Assembly (NCBI RefSeq): GCF_904846525.1
Contig: NZ_CAJHAZ010000015.1
Location: forward strand, 1-64,000
Direction of reading: 5' to 3'
DNA length: 64,000 nucleotides
From: Psychrobacter sp. 1044
GTDB taxonomy: Bacteria > Pseudomonadota > Gammaproteobacteria > Pseudomonadales > Moraxellaceae
Shown piece after piece: positions 1 through 9,908 of this stretch. The translations under genes were made by a program, and so were the position numbers. How positions within the stretch are numbered: position 1 is the stretch's first letter; each line of letters begins with the position of its first letter. Under the pieces are notes generated by a model that was not told the origin of the DNA, searched no databases, and saw only the letters and a program-made list of their open reading frames with translations.

Positions 1-77
1 TAATCGTTTAATCGTTTAATCGTTTAATCGTTTAATCGTTTAATCGTTTAATCGTTTAATCGTTTAATCGTTTAATC
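1..77. repeat. 8-bp tandem repeat array (TAATCGTT), cut by the window edge
   Basis: The unit TAATCGTT is repeated head to tail without error nine times, followed by a partial tenth copy (TAATC). The array probably continues to the left of the window, so its true length is unknown. No reading frame crosses it. It lies beyond the terminator downstream of the pilin gene. Arrays of short perfect units like this usually vary in copy number by replication slippage. Confidence 0.95.
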
Positions 78-80
78 TGT

Positions 81-250
81 GTAGGATGAGCATTTTGCCC
101 AGCATATTAACCTTGCAAATATTTGAAGAAAAAAATTTTGAATAATTTTAAACACAAAAAAACCAAACGAGATGTTTGGTTTTTAGATATTAAACGAGAC
201 TTTTTGTAGGCTGGAAATTTTGCCCATCATCACAACCTTGCGTAATTTGA
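81..250. repeat. Imperfect direct repeat of about 45 bp, two copies
   Basis: Positions 81-126 and 206-250 share the blocks GTAGG, ATTTTGCCCA, AACCTTGC and a closing ATTTGA in the same order and spacing, and differ elsewhere. The second copy runs into a perfect hairpin, GCTGGGCT-AAA-AGCCCAGC, at 251-269. This looks like a REP-type intergenic repeat near the 3' end of the pilin gene. The bidirectional terminator lies between the two copies. Confidence 0.55.
159..183. terminator. Bidirectional rho-independent terminator
   Basis: A 10-bp perfect stem, AAAACCAAAC / GTTTGGTTTT, has a 5-nt loop and A/T runs on both sides. It lies about 95 bp beyond the stop of the major pilin gene, on the minus strand, and would end that transcript. 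Confidence 0.7.
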
Positions 251-278
251 GCTGGGCTAAAAGCCCAGCCTACGCTTG

Positions 279-782
279 CTAACGGCAAGATGCTGGTAGA
301 TATTTAGCATCTATACCTTTAGTACTACCTGCAGCACATTCCCAAGCAACAATAGGTTTAACACTTGCACGATTGAAATCAACAGCTTTAGCCTTATTAC
401 CAGTCTTCGTAGTATCTGCATCCGTATATGGCACTAAATCAAAATTCACGTTAGTACCTAATTGATTGATATTCTGTGCAGTTACCGTTATTACACCGTC
501 TTTACTAGTGGCTACTGTTTGTACATATTTAGAAATAGGTTTTGCCTTAGTACCACCTTCTCCACAGCCAAAGTCACCGCCTTTTGGAGTCGTTTTGAAA
601 CCAGTTTGAGATGCCTCTGTGACTGCCGTTCGACATGTTGAAGCAGCTAATACAACTTCAGCTACTTTTGCACGAGCAGTATAATCCTGATATGCAGGTA
701 GAGCGATCGCAGCTAAGATACCGATAATCGCGATAACGATCATTAGTTCGATTAAGGTAAAACCTTTTTGAGCAGTGTTCAT
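279..782 (-). CDS. pilA: Major type IV pilin (PilA/PilE family)
   Basis: This is the structural subunit of the type IV pilus, assembled from the inner membrane. The 167-residue protein has a short class III leader ending in Gly7. Cleavage before Phe8 gives a mature N-terminus FTLIE with Glu5, followed by the long hydrophobic helix typical of type IVa pilins. The C-terminal region carries a Cys pair near residues 149 and 166 that should form the D-region disulfide loop, and another Cys pair lies near residues 49 and 72. The start is preceded by AGGAG. It is the last gene of the minor-pilin cluster, but it is separated from it by 315 bp and has its own sigma-54 promoter. Its length and composition suit a major rather than a minor pilin. 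That assignment is an inference. Confidence 0.9.
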   Translation of the reverse strand: MNTAQKGFTLIELMIVIAIIGILAAIALPAYQDYTARAKVAEVVLAASTCRTAVTEASQTGFKTTPKGGDFGCGEGGTKAKPISKYVQTVATSKDGVITVTAQNINQLGTNVNFDLVPYTDADTTKTGNKAKAVDFNRASVKPIVAWECAAGSTKGIDAKYLPASCR

Positions 783-878
783 AAGAACTCCTTTTGGGGT
801 ATATAAAGATAAATGGCTATTGTTTTTACAGCCGCGTTTTATCTTTAGTAATATAATATGTTTGTCTTATTATAGTTA

Positions 879-897
879 TTGCATATAGCATGCCAAA
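879..897 (-). promoter_or_regulatory. Sigma-54 (RpoN) promoter of the major pilin gene
   Basis: The minus strand reads TTGGCATGCTATATGCAA. It contains the invariant GG and GC doublets of the -24/-12 elements separated by exactly 10 bp, and closely matches TGGCAYG-N4-TTGCA. Transcription would start about 85 bp upstream of the pilin ATG. Pilin genes in Pseudomonas and Moraxellaceae are known to be RpoN/PilR dependent, and an rpoN gene lies at 55364-57019 in this window. Confidence 0.8.
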
Positions 898-1010
898 ATA
901 ATTATTTATACTAGCTATTTACCTTAAGTACGTGATTATGACTACTATCTATACGTAATGAACCATCATAATAATATTAAATGACGCTAAATGTTACGCT
1001 TAGCCTACTG

Positions 1011-1072
1011 AAAATTGTCAGTTCACATACTCTATGACAGTAATACGTAACTAATAATGACAATTTTTGTCA
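1011..1072. promoter_or_regulatory. Cluster of TGTCA/TGACA sites, possible PilR-type upstream activating sequence
   Basis: AAAATTGTCA (1011-1020), TGACA (1035-1039) and the palindrome TGACAATTTTTGTCA (1058-1072) sit about 115-175 bp upstream of the sigma-54 promoter. This is the usual position for an enhancer-binding protein such as PilR, whose Pseudomonas sites contain TGTC. The 15-bp palindrome could instead be a weak terminator for the pilin-like gene ending at 1098. The function is inferred. Confidence 0.4.
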
Positions 1073-1097
1073 GCGACATTTAACTTCTAGGCTCTCT

Positions 1098-1544
1098 TTA
1101 CTCGTTCCATCTATTATCTGAGCCACAAACGGCTGCTCGACATTTGATATTCTGATAGTTAAGACTGAGTGCACCATCGCCAGCCATTTGGGTGCCAGTT
1201 TTCGGGGTGGCAGTCATTGTCCATTCAGAAGTCAGAGGATCAGGTGTAAAAGCAAGCGTATAGAGAGCGATACCTTGTTTAGGATAGTCGCCGCCAAGAC
1301 CAGTAATTAAAGCATTGCTATAAGCACCTTGAGCTAATTTGCGACTTTGAATCTCGGAGGCTACATTGTGCATCTCGCTCATCATATCAGCACGTTTAGA
1401 CTTAATAATGTAGCTCTGATAACTTGGATACGCGATAGATGCAAGCAAGGCGATAATAGCGACGACAATCATCATCTCAATGAGCGTAAAGCCTCGTTGC
1501 GACATTACTAAATTATCCAACTTCTGATTTATTATTGCTATCAT
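1098..1544 (-). CDS. PilE-like minor type IV pilin
   Basis: This 148-residue prepilin-like protein probably belongs to the minor pilin set that primes pilus assembly. The leader ends in SQRG and is followed by FTLIEMMIVVAII, with Glu5 present, then a soluble domain with a Cys pair near the C-terminus (KCRAAVC). The start at 1544 is chosen because AGGAG precedes it and its ATG overlaps the stop of the upstream pilE (TAATG), suggesting translational coupling. A later ATG at 1505 would give the canonical short leader MSQRG but has no good ribosome binding site. A longer frame starting at 1571 would overlap pilE needlessly. This is the second PilE-like gene in tandem, so it could be a duplicate or a PilE/ComP-like DNA-uptake pilin. 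The sequence alone does not decide. Confidence 0.82.
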   Translation of the reverse strand: MIAIINQKLDNLVMSQRGFTLIEMMIVVAIIALLASIAYPSYQSYIIKSKRADMMSEMHNVASEIQSRKLAQGAYSNALITGLGGDYPKQGIALYTLAFTPDPLTSEWTMTATPKTGTQMAGDGALSLNYQNIKCRAAVCGSDNRWNE

Positions 1545-2098
1545 TACCAGTTCTCCTGACCTGTACCACAAGAGGTCGCTGTAACCGCAAGTGTAGTGGT
1601 ATTTTTACAGCGCAAACCTGAGCTGGTCATCAGCATGTTGTTCGCACTCTTGAAAGTACCCGTACTATTAGGGACAGCAAGCATCTTCCACGTCCGACCC
1701 GTGCTGTTATCGAGTCCTGCACTGATGAGTGACTTGGTCGGTGTCGCACCATCGACAAGGGTAATTTGATAACGATAGTTGGTCGCATCGCTACCTTGCG
1801 GCACATAAATAGTCTTATTATTGACATCGTAACCATGACTCACACTATTATTACTATCGACAATCTGCGGTTGAAAACCTTTATAAGTCAACGCAGATGA
1901 GCGCCAACGCTCGAGCTGAAGCTCTAATTGGAGCATCTTCGACTGCACCTCATTTTCAGCGTTTCTAATGACGTACTGTCGATAGCTCGGTATCGCAACT
2001 GCCGCAAGAATCGCGATAATCATAACGACAACCATCAGTTCGATGAGCGTAAAACCGCGGCTCTTGCCACTAAGTTTCTTATCAGTATGATTAAGCAT
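1544..2098 (-). CDS. pilE: Minor type IV pilin PilE
   Basis: A 184-residue prepilin with leader ending KSRG and mature N-terminus [22 protein letters not shown], with Glu5 present. The soluble part contains an ALTYKGF segment near the start of the domain and a C-terminal pair of Cys. In Pseudomonas the equivalent PilE joins FimU, PilV, PilW and PilX in the tip complex that starts pilus assembly and displays PilY1. Its ATG overlaps the pilY1 stop codon (TAATG), and its own stop overlaps the start of the next pilin gene, so the three are read as one unit. Confidence 0.85.
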   Translation of the reverse strand: MLNHTDKKLSGKSRGFTLIELMVVVMIIAILAAVAIPSYRQYVIRNAENEVQSKMLQLELQLERWRSSALTYKGFQPQIVDSNNSVSHGYDVNNKTIYVPQGSDATNYRYQITLVDGATPTKSLISAGLDNSTGRTWKMLAVPNSTGTFKSANNMLMTSSGLRCKNTTTLAVTATSCGTGQENW

Positions 2099-5000
2099 TA
2101 GTTACTCTCATACCATTGCGTTGGTTTTAGCACATAACGCTCTTTGAATAATATGCTTGCCATAGAACCATCACCTTTATCTTTTGTGATACCAGCATAC
2201 GGGTCATTACCATCTACATAGCCGCCTACTGGTGGCTCTTTTGGACCCTTACCTTTTTTACTATCATCACCATAATCGATAAGATCATTAGCACGATCTG
2301 TCAGGCTTTGCGTACCTATTAGCACGGTCGTGTCTAAGTTATTGGCATTCACCGCACCAAGTGTCAGCTCTTGAATACCTTTACCGGCAGGTGTAAAGCC
2401 GCCTGTACCTGTTTTAGAGCTGTTATCCATACAGACGCCATAAGGCAGGCAATACATTTGTTGCTCTGAGCCGCCAAGCGTTTGTGCCTCACAAATACTA
2501 TTGTTGCCATAAGACATGTTAGGGTCATATACGGACATAAATAAATAATTGTTCATGACACGATAGTCGCCCATGGCTTTTACATGCGAGACGTTCTCAA
2601 ATCCTGCAAAACGCGTTAGCGGATAGTACCAACCTCTTTTGTCTTCTGAGCTATCTATCACTGAAAGCTCTTCGACCATTGCTGCTTTTGCCGTTTTGGT
2701 GTTTTCAGACAGGTGACTACCGCCTAACTCTATCAAATCATCTTTTTCGTTTAATTCTTTGATAGTGAGTGTTGACGTAGCACTACTGTCTAAAAGATCA
2801 TTACGAGTTACATCAGTATCAATAATCCCATATAAACGATTGGCTTTGCTTTTATCACTACTAGTTACATCGCGGCGCTTAGCTAATGGTGAACTGCGAT
2901 CGCCAGAAGCAATATTGACAAGGGCAAATATCTTGCTTTGCTTATCTCTATAAAAGCTCACTACTGGACGAGCATAGAAGCGATATGGTAATGCAGTGAC
3001 ATTTTCGGAAGCATTAAGCACTCGAACCACGCGTACTTCTTTAAACGCTTTTTTCTTTTCGTTAACGAAGTCTGCACGGAATACATTGCCACCTAAATCG
3101 GCAAAGTATAAATGGTCAAATAAACCATCATTATTGCGATCTAGTGGCGTAACGCCAGCGACGATACTGTGATTGTACGGATTGTCCCACGACCACAGCT
3201 TCTCGCCTGTTTTTGCATCGGTCACATAGATAGAACTGCCTTTGGCTGCCGTAGTCGGTACGAATTGTGGATCTTCGTACTGCATGTCATAACCCCCACC
3301 AAATACGATGACGTCTTTGTACTTAGTGTCACTAGCGCCTTCTTTTACTCGAGCCGTGGTGACTGTATTCCATATCTGCCCAACATTATTATAATCACTG
3401 TTATTAACAGTGACCTGAGTACCAGTGTCATTTCTATGCAGTTTTGCTGTTGTACTAGTAATATCTGGCGTAATACTAAATAGGATTTTTGGCGTATTTT
3501 TGTCAGCTAAGTCTAGAGCATATAATCCTTCTCCGCCCATTCGGAAACCACCATAAGCCGCCATTGACAAGAAATTGCTCGTATTGGTGACGTCATTTAC
3601 ATTACTGCTATCAGGTTTATATAAGGAAACTTTGCGAGTTTTTTGATCGCCTGATGTTGTACTGCTATAACGATATTTGGCACTGACTAACCATGGAGCA
3701 TCAATCCCAAAGCTTAAATCGCCCATCGCTTCTTTTACTAAAGCTTCTGGTTGTTTACGGAACATCTCATGTAATACCAGTGCCCATTCTTCTTCGCCTG
3801 TATTGGCATCTACTAAATGCAAGGCACCATCCATCGAGCCAAATAATAAATAATCTTCTCGGTTATTTGCAGTGATGTTACCTGACTCATTCACTTCGGC
3901 ACTATAAGAAACTAATGCAGGCTTCGAGTGCACGACTCCACCAACTTGACGAACTGGTTGAGTTGGGAAGTATATTGCTTCCTTCATATTCATTTTATCA
4001 ATATATAACGGCTTAGTAGGGTCATCTTTATCTCTATAGTCAGTTAAGTAATCAACGTTGTAGCCTAAGAAGTTAAGCATGATACGCTTGGATTGTAGAA
4101 GCGTTTTGCCTCCAGAACTATACACGCCGTCATTTATCTGAGGAAAACCGGTCGGCACTCCATTGTCACCAACGCCAATTTTTACCACACCCTCAGGAAT
4201 TTTTGTATTATCAATTCCTTTATAGTTTTCGAAAAATACATTGCGTGTGCTAGCAGGGGAACTAAAGTCTGGAGCTACTAAGCGAGCATAAAAACCCCCA
4301 CTATTCACAGCAGAATTACCTGCTGCACTTATAGGTGACTGGGCCCATAGATCAGCTGCGGCATCATTTAGCGTCCCACCTGCATCACTATACAGTCGTC
4401 TGTTGCCCTGACCATACAATGTACCGTTTTTAGTTTCATACTTTTTAAGGTTGCCTGGCCATACTTTAAACGTATCTCCTACTTTAGGCTCTAACATAGG
4501 CAGATAGGCATAGGGCAACGTCGTACTGGTTTGATAAGGGTCATCTGGGACAGTAATCGTACCAGCTGGTGTGGTATTAATAGTTTGATTTAAATCCGTG
4601 ATAAATTTCTGCACACTATTAGCAATATCAAGTGAGGTTTCTGCGTAAAAGAAGCCGCCATTGCCATAGTCAGGGCCGCCCCATTTACAAGCATTTTTTG
4701 CATCTACATTAGTTGTTGCATCACAATTATAAGTACCATCGGATTTTTTAGGGATACCAGCAAATGATGAACCAAATCCTGCTACTGCTGTTCTAATACT
4801 TGCCCCAGATGGATTTTTAGTTTTGTCATGCAGTTTTTTGGCATATTCACCGATATATTCCCAGCCCCCTGTTTCACCAGCAAATAGATTAGATTGCAAT
4901 TTTGGTGACACTAATCCAGACGGCACACCATTAATTTCATACAAATTGGTTGATAATGATTTGTTCATAATCTTACGCGCCATACCAGGCTTGGTCGAGT

Positions 5001-6576
5001 TTGGCGCGCCATCGGTTAAGAAGTAGATACCATTACTGTCACAGGAATCTGTACTACTGCCTTTAATATAAGCGGTACCATTAGCATTTTTAGTGTCTGC
5101 TGCTGAATATCTCAGACCACCTACTTCATTTTCTGTACCGGGGCTTAGGGAAAATGGACTGGTTCGATAAGATACTAGACCTCTTATACTTTCGCCATAA
5201 CCCCATACAGTACCGACGATAGGCTCGATATCAAGGGGTTCTTGATCTACCTTTAACCAACCACCATAGCGCCATCCAACAGGTAGAGCTTCATAAGTGT
5301 CCCAAAGATTGTTTATAGAAATATCTTTACCAGTTAAACTTTTTATCTTCGTTTTAAAATCAGCTTTGCTAGCGATTTTTAACCATGCGCCTGCAACATC
5401 AGGATTTGGGTAGTAAATGCCTTTATCTACTGTTCCTTGGGAGATATTGCTGCCATCGCGTCCTGGCCAGTTATTTACACACTGCTCAACGACCGCTCCA
5501 ATCGCTGACGTTTTATCTGTACCTAGCTCAACGCAGACAAAATAAATCTGCTTGTCGGCCCCACCATTTTGCTTAACCATATAACCATCATAAATGATTC
5601 CTACATTTTTGACGGTATTATTATCTACACCAGTTCCTGTACCCATCATATAAGCGCCAGCTTCTGCATAAGCATGGGCAGTAGGTGTACCACTCGAAGA
5701 TTTGGTAACGTCTGGATAGCTGTTACTAGAGAGCTTAAGATTAGAGTTTGCCGTACCGTCCTCATTCGTAGTGGTATCAAGCGATTTAAAACCTGCCAAT
5801 GCCTTAATAATTTTTTTGCGTTGTTCAATAGTCAGAGGTGCCGAAGGTACTAGTATACGTCCAGAGTGACCATCAACTAATACGTTAGTTGCTGTACCAA
5901 TGGTAATAGTCTTCCTCTCGTTTCCGTCTTGATACTCAGCTTTGGACGAAAAGTGTCCAAGACCCATATAGACTTTATTACTAATTTGATCGCTTACTAA
6001 CAATGGTATTAATGCGTCTTTTAATCGCGATAGCCGATCTAGTTCTGTAACCGTTTTGGCACTCGCTCCCTGTCCAAATGTCTTTGTACAGCCACGCACA
6101 TAATAATCAATCGTTTCAGAACCGATAGTAACCGTTTTCTTTTTAGACGTTAGACCTTTAGTTGATGCATCTTTTAGGTTATAAGCCCACTCAAAAATAC
6201 TATTAGTATTTCTATCCCTATCATATTCACCTACTACAACACGATCGCATAATGGTACATCTACATCACCAGGGCTTCCATATTTATTGTTTTTAGGAAG
6301 AACCAACGAGCTGATCCCCATCGAGCCTGAAGTATCGATCATCATCATCAAGTTAGTACGCGCAGCAGAAGCTGGCTGATAAATACTTAGGTCACCGATA
6401 CTGCTTACTTTGCCATCTTGATTGACAGCGGCTTGAGACATGCTCATACACATCATGCCGAGTACAGCAGCACTTAAGCTAGAGACGCGCCACCAAGAGT
6501 TAATATGTTTTTGAGCAGCGGATTCGATAGCCGTCACTTTGGGCGCGCGATAACGATTGAGGTGTTTGAGTTTCAT
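2098..6576 (-). CDS. pilY1: Type IV pilus tip adhesin / assembly protein PilY1
   Basis: A very large exported protein (1492 aa) expected at the pilus tip, needed for pilus extension, adhesion and surface sensing. Residues 1-49 form a long signal peptide with a hydrophobic core ending SMSQA. A von Willebrand A domain begins near residue 75, and its MIDAS motif DTSGS is at 81-85. The C-terminal half is the PilY1-type beta-propeller: a [21 protein letters not shown] strand motif lies near residue 900, and an EF-hand-like calcium loop, DRNNDGLFD, near residue 1145 corresponds to the loop that controls extension and retraction in Pseudomonas. The start has AGGAG at good spacing. Its size exceeds Pseudomonas PilY1 (about 1160 aa), mostly in the N-terminal and vWA part. 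It lies between pilX and pilE, as in other gammaproteobacteria. Confidence 0.93.
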   Translation of the reverse strand: MKLKHLNRYRAPKVTAIESAAQKHINSWWRVSSLSAAVLGMMCMSMSQAAVNQDGKVSSIGDLSIYQPASAARTNLMMMIDTSGSMGISSLVLPKNNKYGSPGDVDVPLCDRVVVGEYDRDRNTNSIFEWAYNLKDASTKGLTSKKKTVTIGSETIDYYVRGCTKTFGQGASAKTVTELDRLSRLKDALIPLLVSDQISNKVYMGLGHFSSKAEYQDGNERKTITIGTATNVLVDGHSGRILVPSAPLTIEQRKKIIKALAGFKSLDTTTNEDGTANSNLKLSSNSYPDVTKSSSGTPTAHAYAEAGAYMMGTGTGVDNNTVKNVGIIYDGYMVKQNGGADKQIYFVCVELGTDKTSAIGAVVEQCVNNWPGRDGSNISQGTVDKGIYYPNPDVAGAWLKIASKADFKTKIKSLTGKDISINNLWDTYEALPVGWRYGGWLKVDQEPLDIEPIVGTVWGYGESIRGLVSYRTSPFSLSPGTENEVGGLRYSAADTKNANGTAYIKGSSTDSCDSNGIYFLTDGAPNSTKPGMARKIMNKSLSTNLYEINGVPSGLVSPKLQSNLFAGETGGWEYIGEYAKKLHDKTKNPSGASIRTAVAGFGSSFAGIPKKSDGTYNCDATTNVDAKNACKWGGPDYGNGGFFYAETSLDIANSVQKFITDLNQTINTTPAGTITVPDDPYQTSTTLPYAYLPMLEPKVGDTFKVWPGNLKKYETKNGTLYGQGNRRLYSDAGGTLNDAAADLWAQSPISAAGNSAVNSGGFYARLVAPDFSSPASTRNVFFENYKGIDNTKIPEGVVKIGVGDNGVPTGFPQINDGVYSSGGKTLLQSKRIMLNFLGYNVDYLTDYRDKDDPTKPLYIDKMNMKEAIYFPTQPVRQVGGVVHSKPALVSYSAEVNESGNITANNREDYLLFGSMDGALHLVDANTGEEEWALVLHEMFRKQPEALVKEAMGDLSFGIDAPWLVSAKYRYSSTTSGDQKTRKVSLYKPDSSNVNDVTNTSNFLSMAAYGGFRMGGEGLYALDLADKNTPKILFSITPDITSTTAKLHRNDTGTQVTVNNSDYNNVGQIWNTVTTARVKEGASDTKYKDVIVFGGGYDMQYEDPQFVPTTAAKGSSIYVTDAKTGEKLWSWDNPYNHSIVAGVTPLDRNNDGLFDHLYFADLGGNVFRADFVNEKKKAFKEVRVVRVLNASENVTALPYRFYARPVVSFYRDKQSKIFALVNIASGDRSSPLAKRRDVTSSDKSKANRLYGIIDTDVTRNDLLDSSATSTLTIKELNEKDDLIELGGSHLSENTKTAKAAMVEELSVIDSSEDKRGWYYPLTRFAGFENVSHVKAMGDYRVMNNYLFMSVYDPNMSYGNNSICEAQTLGGSEQQMYCLPYGVCMDNSSKTGTGGFTPAGKGIQELTLGAVNANNLDTTVLIGTQSLTDRANDLIDYGDDSKKGKGPKEPPVGGYVDGNDPYAGITKDKGDGSMASILFKERYVLKPTQWYESN

Positions 6577-6698
6577 AATGTTATCTCCTGAGCACGGCTA
6601 CGATAGACGTGACGATATAAATATAGTAGCTTTTAAATCAGTTATAGATCTATAGCAGCGATTCAACTATATAACCGCTACTTTCTTATATGTCCCTA

Positions 6699-7517
6699 TC
6701 AAATATCTCTACATAAAGGGTTAGTGCTGTCTGTTTTACCCCCACTACCAAAGTAGTCACATAGCTCACTACTTTGAATATTGGCCAAATCAACTTGCTC
6801 TACCAACATCTTGTTAGGAATATTATTGTCTTTCATACATTTCATCACACCATCTGTTTGGTCTGAAGCATTTTTTGCAAAACATTCTTTGACTTTATCA
6901 TCCTTCGCCTTTCCATACGCAGGTAGCACTGAAGTCGAATAAATATCGAACGTAAACATTTTTGCGGTTTTCTCATCAGAATCTGTACCGAGATTCATAT
7001 GCTCAAAATTACCACTATTTGCAGTAGCACTAACGTTCTTTATCATAACTTGCGTCATTGTCGTATTACGATTACTGGTATAGTCAGTAGCTTTGGTAGG
7101 GTCACAATAACCTGTTGTATTGTCGACCAACTTACCCGTATTACGACGTATAACGGCATCATCAATATTGAAAAAAGAAGAACGTGGACGGTAACAAAAA
7201 TCGATAATATCATCGTTGTTATCTTCTAAGATATAGTAGCCAAATATCCCTGTAATACCCATAATTTGCTTATATTGCTCACTGGCTGGAGAACCATTAA
7301 CCGATATTTCAATCTTATTATTGACACTGTCCGCAGACTGCAAAAGCAAAGTGTTTATCTGATCGCTGGTTGCAAGTTTTAAATCGGTATTACTGTTGCG
7401 TACCGCTATGACTCCAACGAGCATAATCAGTATTAAAAACAGTAAAACCACAATCAATACTGCCCCGCGCTGGCTGGAATCTAATGAAGGATAAGTATTA
7501 GAATGACTGATATTCAT
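6699..7517 (-). CDS. pilX: Minor pilin PilX
   Basis: A 272-residue minor pilin of the tip-priming complex. The N-terminus matches the PilX_N pattern: SQRG then AVLIVVLLFLILIMLVGVIAVRNSN, a hydrophobic helix without the usual Glu5, as known for PilX/GspK-type subunits. The remaining soluble domain has several Cys residues. A gap of 122 bp separates it from pilY1, the largest gap within the cluster. I see no clear terminator there, so read-through is likely. Confidence 0.85.
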   Translation of the reverse strand: MNISHSNTYPSLDSSQRGAVLIVVLLFLILIMLVGVIAVRNSNTDLKLATSDQINTLLLQSADSVNNKIEISVNGSPASEQYKQIMGITGIFGYYILEDNNDDIIDFCYRPRSSFFNIDDAVIRRNTGKLVDNTTGYCDPTKATDYTSNRNTTMTQVMIKNVSATANSGNFEHMNLGTDSDEKTAKMFTFDIYSTSVLPAYGKAKDDKVKECFAKNASDQTDGVMKCMKDNNIPNKMLVEQVDLANIQSSELCDYFGSGGKTDSTNPLCRDI

Positions 7518-7571
7518 GGCAAATTTTCACCTTTATTCATACGTACAGGACAGAGAGATTATCAACCTTAC

Positions 7572-8549
7572 TTAACTAACACTGTTAATCACATTCACAA
7601 TTCTAGCATTACGTAACAGGGTATTGGTTTCATAAACACGGCGTAAATATTTTGGTGCATTGGTTTCTGATTTTAGTGTCTGTGTCGTGCCAAGTATACT
7701 GAAGGCACTTGCACTATCATCAGGACTATTAGAGGTACTGCGGGTTAATAATGCGACTTTGATATTGGTAATATAGGGCTTTTCTGTCGTAAGTTTCATG
7801 TAATCTTTTACACTCATTTCAGTATAGCTATAACTTGCTATACCACTATTAACTACTGAATGTTTGACACCTAAACGAATATTAAATTGATCGACATTTT
7901 TTATAATAGTTTGCCCTGCTTCCATAAAGTTAGTAAGCACTCCATTACTTGCTATACGCCCAGCATCACAGTTGAGATTGAGATTTTTTCTATCTTTGTT
8001 GGTTTTTACACTGTCTTCGGTTAAAAAATAACGGGTAATGACACGTTCGTTTAACTCAATTTTCTCACCTTCACAGTCATACAATATTTGACCCGTTGTG
8101 TTGGTATACTGGAATGTAAGCTGATCACTTTTCTCACCAGTGTTAGATAAAGAACCATCCCATTTATGAATCCCACCTGCAGAATCCATGTCATGACTGC
8201 GCGTCAAGTAACCTTCTTCTAATTGAGTACTTGTTACAACATTTACTGCATCAGCATTGGTTGCGCTTGCCGTCAGCACAACTCCGCCCATCACAGTTTT
8301 ATCATTAAGAGGCACGCCATCATTGCCAAGATTGGCAAGCCTTAATTGTTGTTCAATAGATTGAATGCCAAATACTGCTGAATCCTGAATCTCAGAACCA
8401 GCACTCTGTACACGATCCACACGTTGGCTGGTAATAAATACTTGAATGATAGCAGCCGATATCAATAACCCTAAAACCAGCGATATCATTAGTTCAATAA
8501 GTGTAAAGCCTCGCTGATATTTGATATCTTGTATCATTATGTGTTTCAT
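7572..8549 (-). CDS. pilW: Minor pilin PilW
   Basis: A 325-residue protein with a leader ending KYQRG, then [28 protein letters not shown], the typical PilW N-terminus with Glu5. The long soluble domain contains the conserved early segment GSEIQDSAVFGIQSIEQQLR seen in PilW proteins. It belongs to the core minor pilin complex with PilV, PilX and FimU/FimT. Its ATG overlaps the stop codon of pilV by one base, indicating translational coupling. The length is normal for PilW. Confidence 0.87.
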   Translation of the reverse strand: MKHIMIQDIKYQRGFTLIELMISLVLGLLISAAIIQVFITSQRVDRVQSAGSEIQDSAVFGIQSIEQQLRLANLGNDGVPLNDKTVMGGVVLTASATNADAVNVVTSTQLEEGYLTRSHDMDSAGGIHKWDGSLSNTGEKSDQLTFQYTNTTGQILYDCEGEKIELNERVITRYFLTEDSVKTNKDRKNLNLNCDAGRIASNGVLTNFMEAGQTIIKNVDQFNIRLGVKHSVVNSGIASYSYTEMSVKDYMKLTTEKPYITNIKVALLTRSTSNSPDDSASAFSILGTTQTLKSETNAPKYLRRVYETNTLLRNARIVNVINSVS

Positions 8550-9055
8550 TAATACGTCTCCACAATAATACAGTTACTGCCGCTTTTATAGATACCAGAT
8601 GCATCAGCACAAGCATTTGCATTAGTAGCATCCATCGCAGCGGTAGTGTCGCCCCAAGCTGCTATGATACATTTCACTTCAGAGAAATTAGCTGTTCCAG
8701 GACAAGTTACCATTTTCACATTAATACCATAGCTGTATAGCTTATCGTATGCGTCTTTAGACTCATTAATGGCTATTTGCTCAGCGGAACAATCTATACA
8801 GCTTTCACGAGTTTTAGAAGCATCATTAATGGTAACTTGATAGGTAGCAATTTGTTGTGAGTTGGCGCGCATATTTTCTGCTAGCCCCCGAATGATGCTT
8901 AAAGCTTGAGTACGTACTAAGCTCTCATCAGTTGCACTTATAGCACGCATCTGCAATGCACTAAATCCTAATACGGCAACAGATAGCAATAAGACAGCGA
9001 CTAAAACCTCTATTAGTCCGACACCTTGTTGTTGGTTAAGCTGACTCATTAACAT
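8549..9055 (-). CDS. pilV: Minor pilin PilV
   Basis: A 168-residue prepilin-like protein. The leader ends NQQQG, followed by VGLIEVLVAVLLLSVAVLGFSALQMRAI, the PilV signature with Glu5. The soluble part has paired Cys residues (ESCIDC near residue 78). It acts with FimT, PilW, PilX and PilE in forming the pilus tip. Two in-frame ATG codons lie close together at the 5' end (MLMSQ), and the gene overlaps the end of fimT by 7 bp. The start is therefore uncertain by two codons. Confidence 0.85.
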   Translation of the reverse strand: MLMSQLNQQQGVGLIEVLVAVLLLSVAVLGFSALQMRAISATDESLVRTQALSIIRGLAENMRANSQQIATYQVTINDASKTRESCIDCSAEQIAINESKDAYDKLYSYGINVKMVTCPGTANFSEVKCIIAAWGDTTAAMDATNANACADASGIYKSGSNCIIVETY

Positions 9056-9540
9056 GATCCTCCAAGCTGGATACTAATCTGTCCTAATTTACTGACCAAA
9101 ATCTGTCGCGGATCGGCGGCATCACCGATATCACAGATAACTAAAGTCTCGGCGTCGGCCGTTTTATTAGGTTTAAAATCAACATCAACATCATCATCGC
9201 CATTAATAGTAGTCTTTGGATTGTAATGATAAGCAGTGATTTCATCTTGTGAACCACTGCTAGTATTGACCTTGAGTTTAATAGTACTAGAGACGTTATC
9301 ATACGATACTTCAACTTCTTGACGACGAATCAAACTTTCGTTTTTTGCTTCTTTTAACGCATTAGCAAGTGTAGCCGTTGTCGATTTGACTCGCTGATTG
9401 GCAAGCTGAGTACTAATACTCGGCGCTGCTATACCGACAATAATGGCAAGCACAGCAATCGTTACCATTAGTTCAATCAGGGTAAATCCTGAGTTGGTTG
9501 TTCGTAGCGTAAGTGGTAGATTATTTGTAGATGCGTTCAC
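9049..9540 (-). CDS. fimT: Minor pilin FimT/FimU (GspH-like)
   Basis: A 163-residue pseudopilin-like protein and first gene of the minor-pilin operon. It uses a GTG start preceded by AGGG at 7-bp spacing. The leader is long (18 residues, ending TTNSG), followed by [24 protein letters not shown] and a GspH-type beta-rich domain with a Cys pair at the end (VICDIG... GGSC). FimU in Pseudomonas couples the tip complex to the major pilin, whereas FimT of naturally transformable bacteria binds DNA. The sequence does not distinguish these roles for certain. Confidence 0.82.
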   Translation of the reverse strand: MNASTNNLPLTLRTTNSGFTLIELMVTIAVLAIIVGIAAPSISTQLANQRVKSTTATLANALKEAKNESLIRRQEVEVSYDNVSSTIKLKVNTSSGSQDEITAYHYNPKTTINGDDDVDVDFKPNKTADAETLVICDIGDAADPRQILVSKLGQISIQLGGSC

Positions 9541-9908
9541 ATCAAATCCCTATTTATAACGGCAATTTTATAATAACTATTGTTTGTCTAATACCAATAC
9601 TGAACCAAAAACATCAACAATGAATTCATATTGTCATATCATTTTTGCCCGTCTTTTTATTGTTATTCAATCAAAATTATGCAATTTATGTTCCATAATA
9701 TTTAACAAAAGTTTTGCATAGAAATAACAATAGCCATAGCAGTTATGCAAGCTATTTAGAAAATATCATTTTATAAGCAATGCTATTGAGTGATAAGCAC
9801 AGTATTTTGGAATATTAATAACAAATAAACATATATTATTTTAATAATATAGCGTTAAGGCAACATATTAGCAACATATTAGTAGTTAGCAATAGAGAGG
9901 AACAGATT
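9541..9908. other. AT-rich intergenic region upstream of the pilin operon
   Basis: No open frame of note is present. On the minus strand TTGCTA (9869-9874) and TATATT (9846-9851) with a 17-bp spacer form a plausible but weak sigma-70 promoter, about 300 bp before fimT. An 11-bp direct repeat, GCAACATATTA, occurs twice in this stretch. I found no GG-N10-GC sigma-54 site here, so the minor-pilin operon appears to be controlled differently from the major pilin. Confidence 0.3.
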
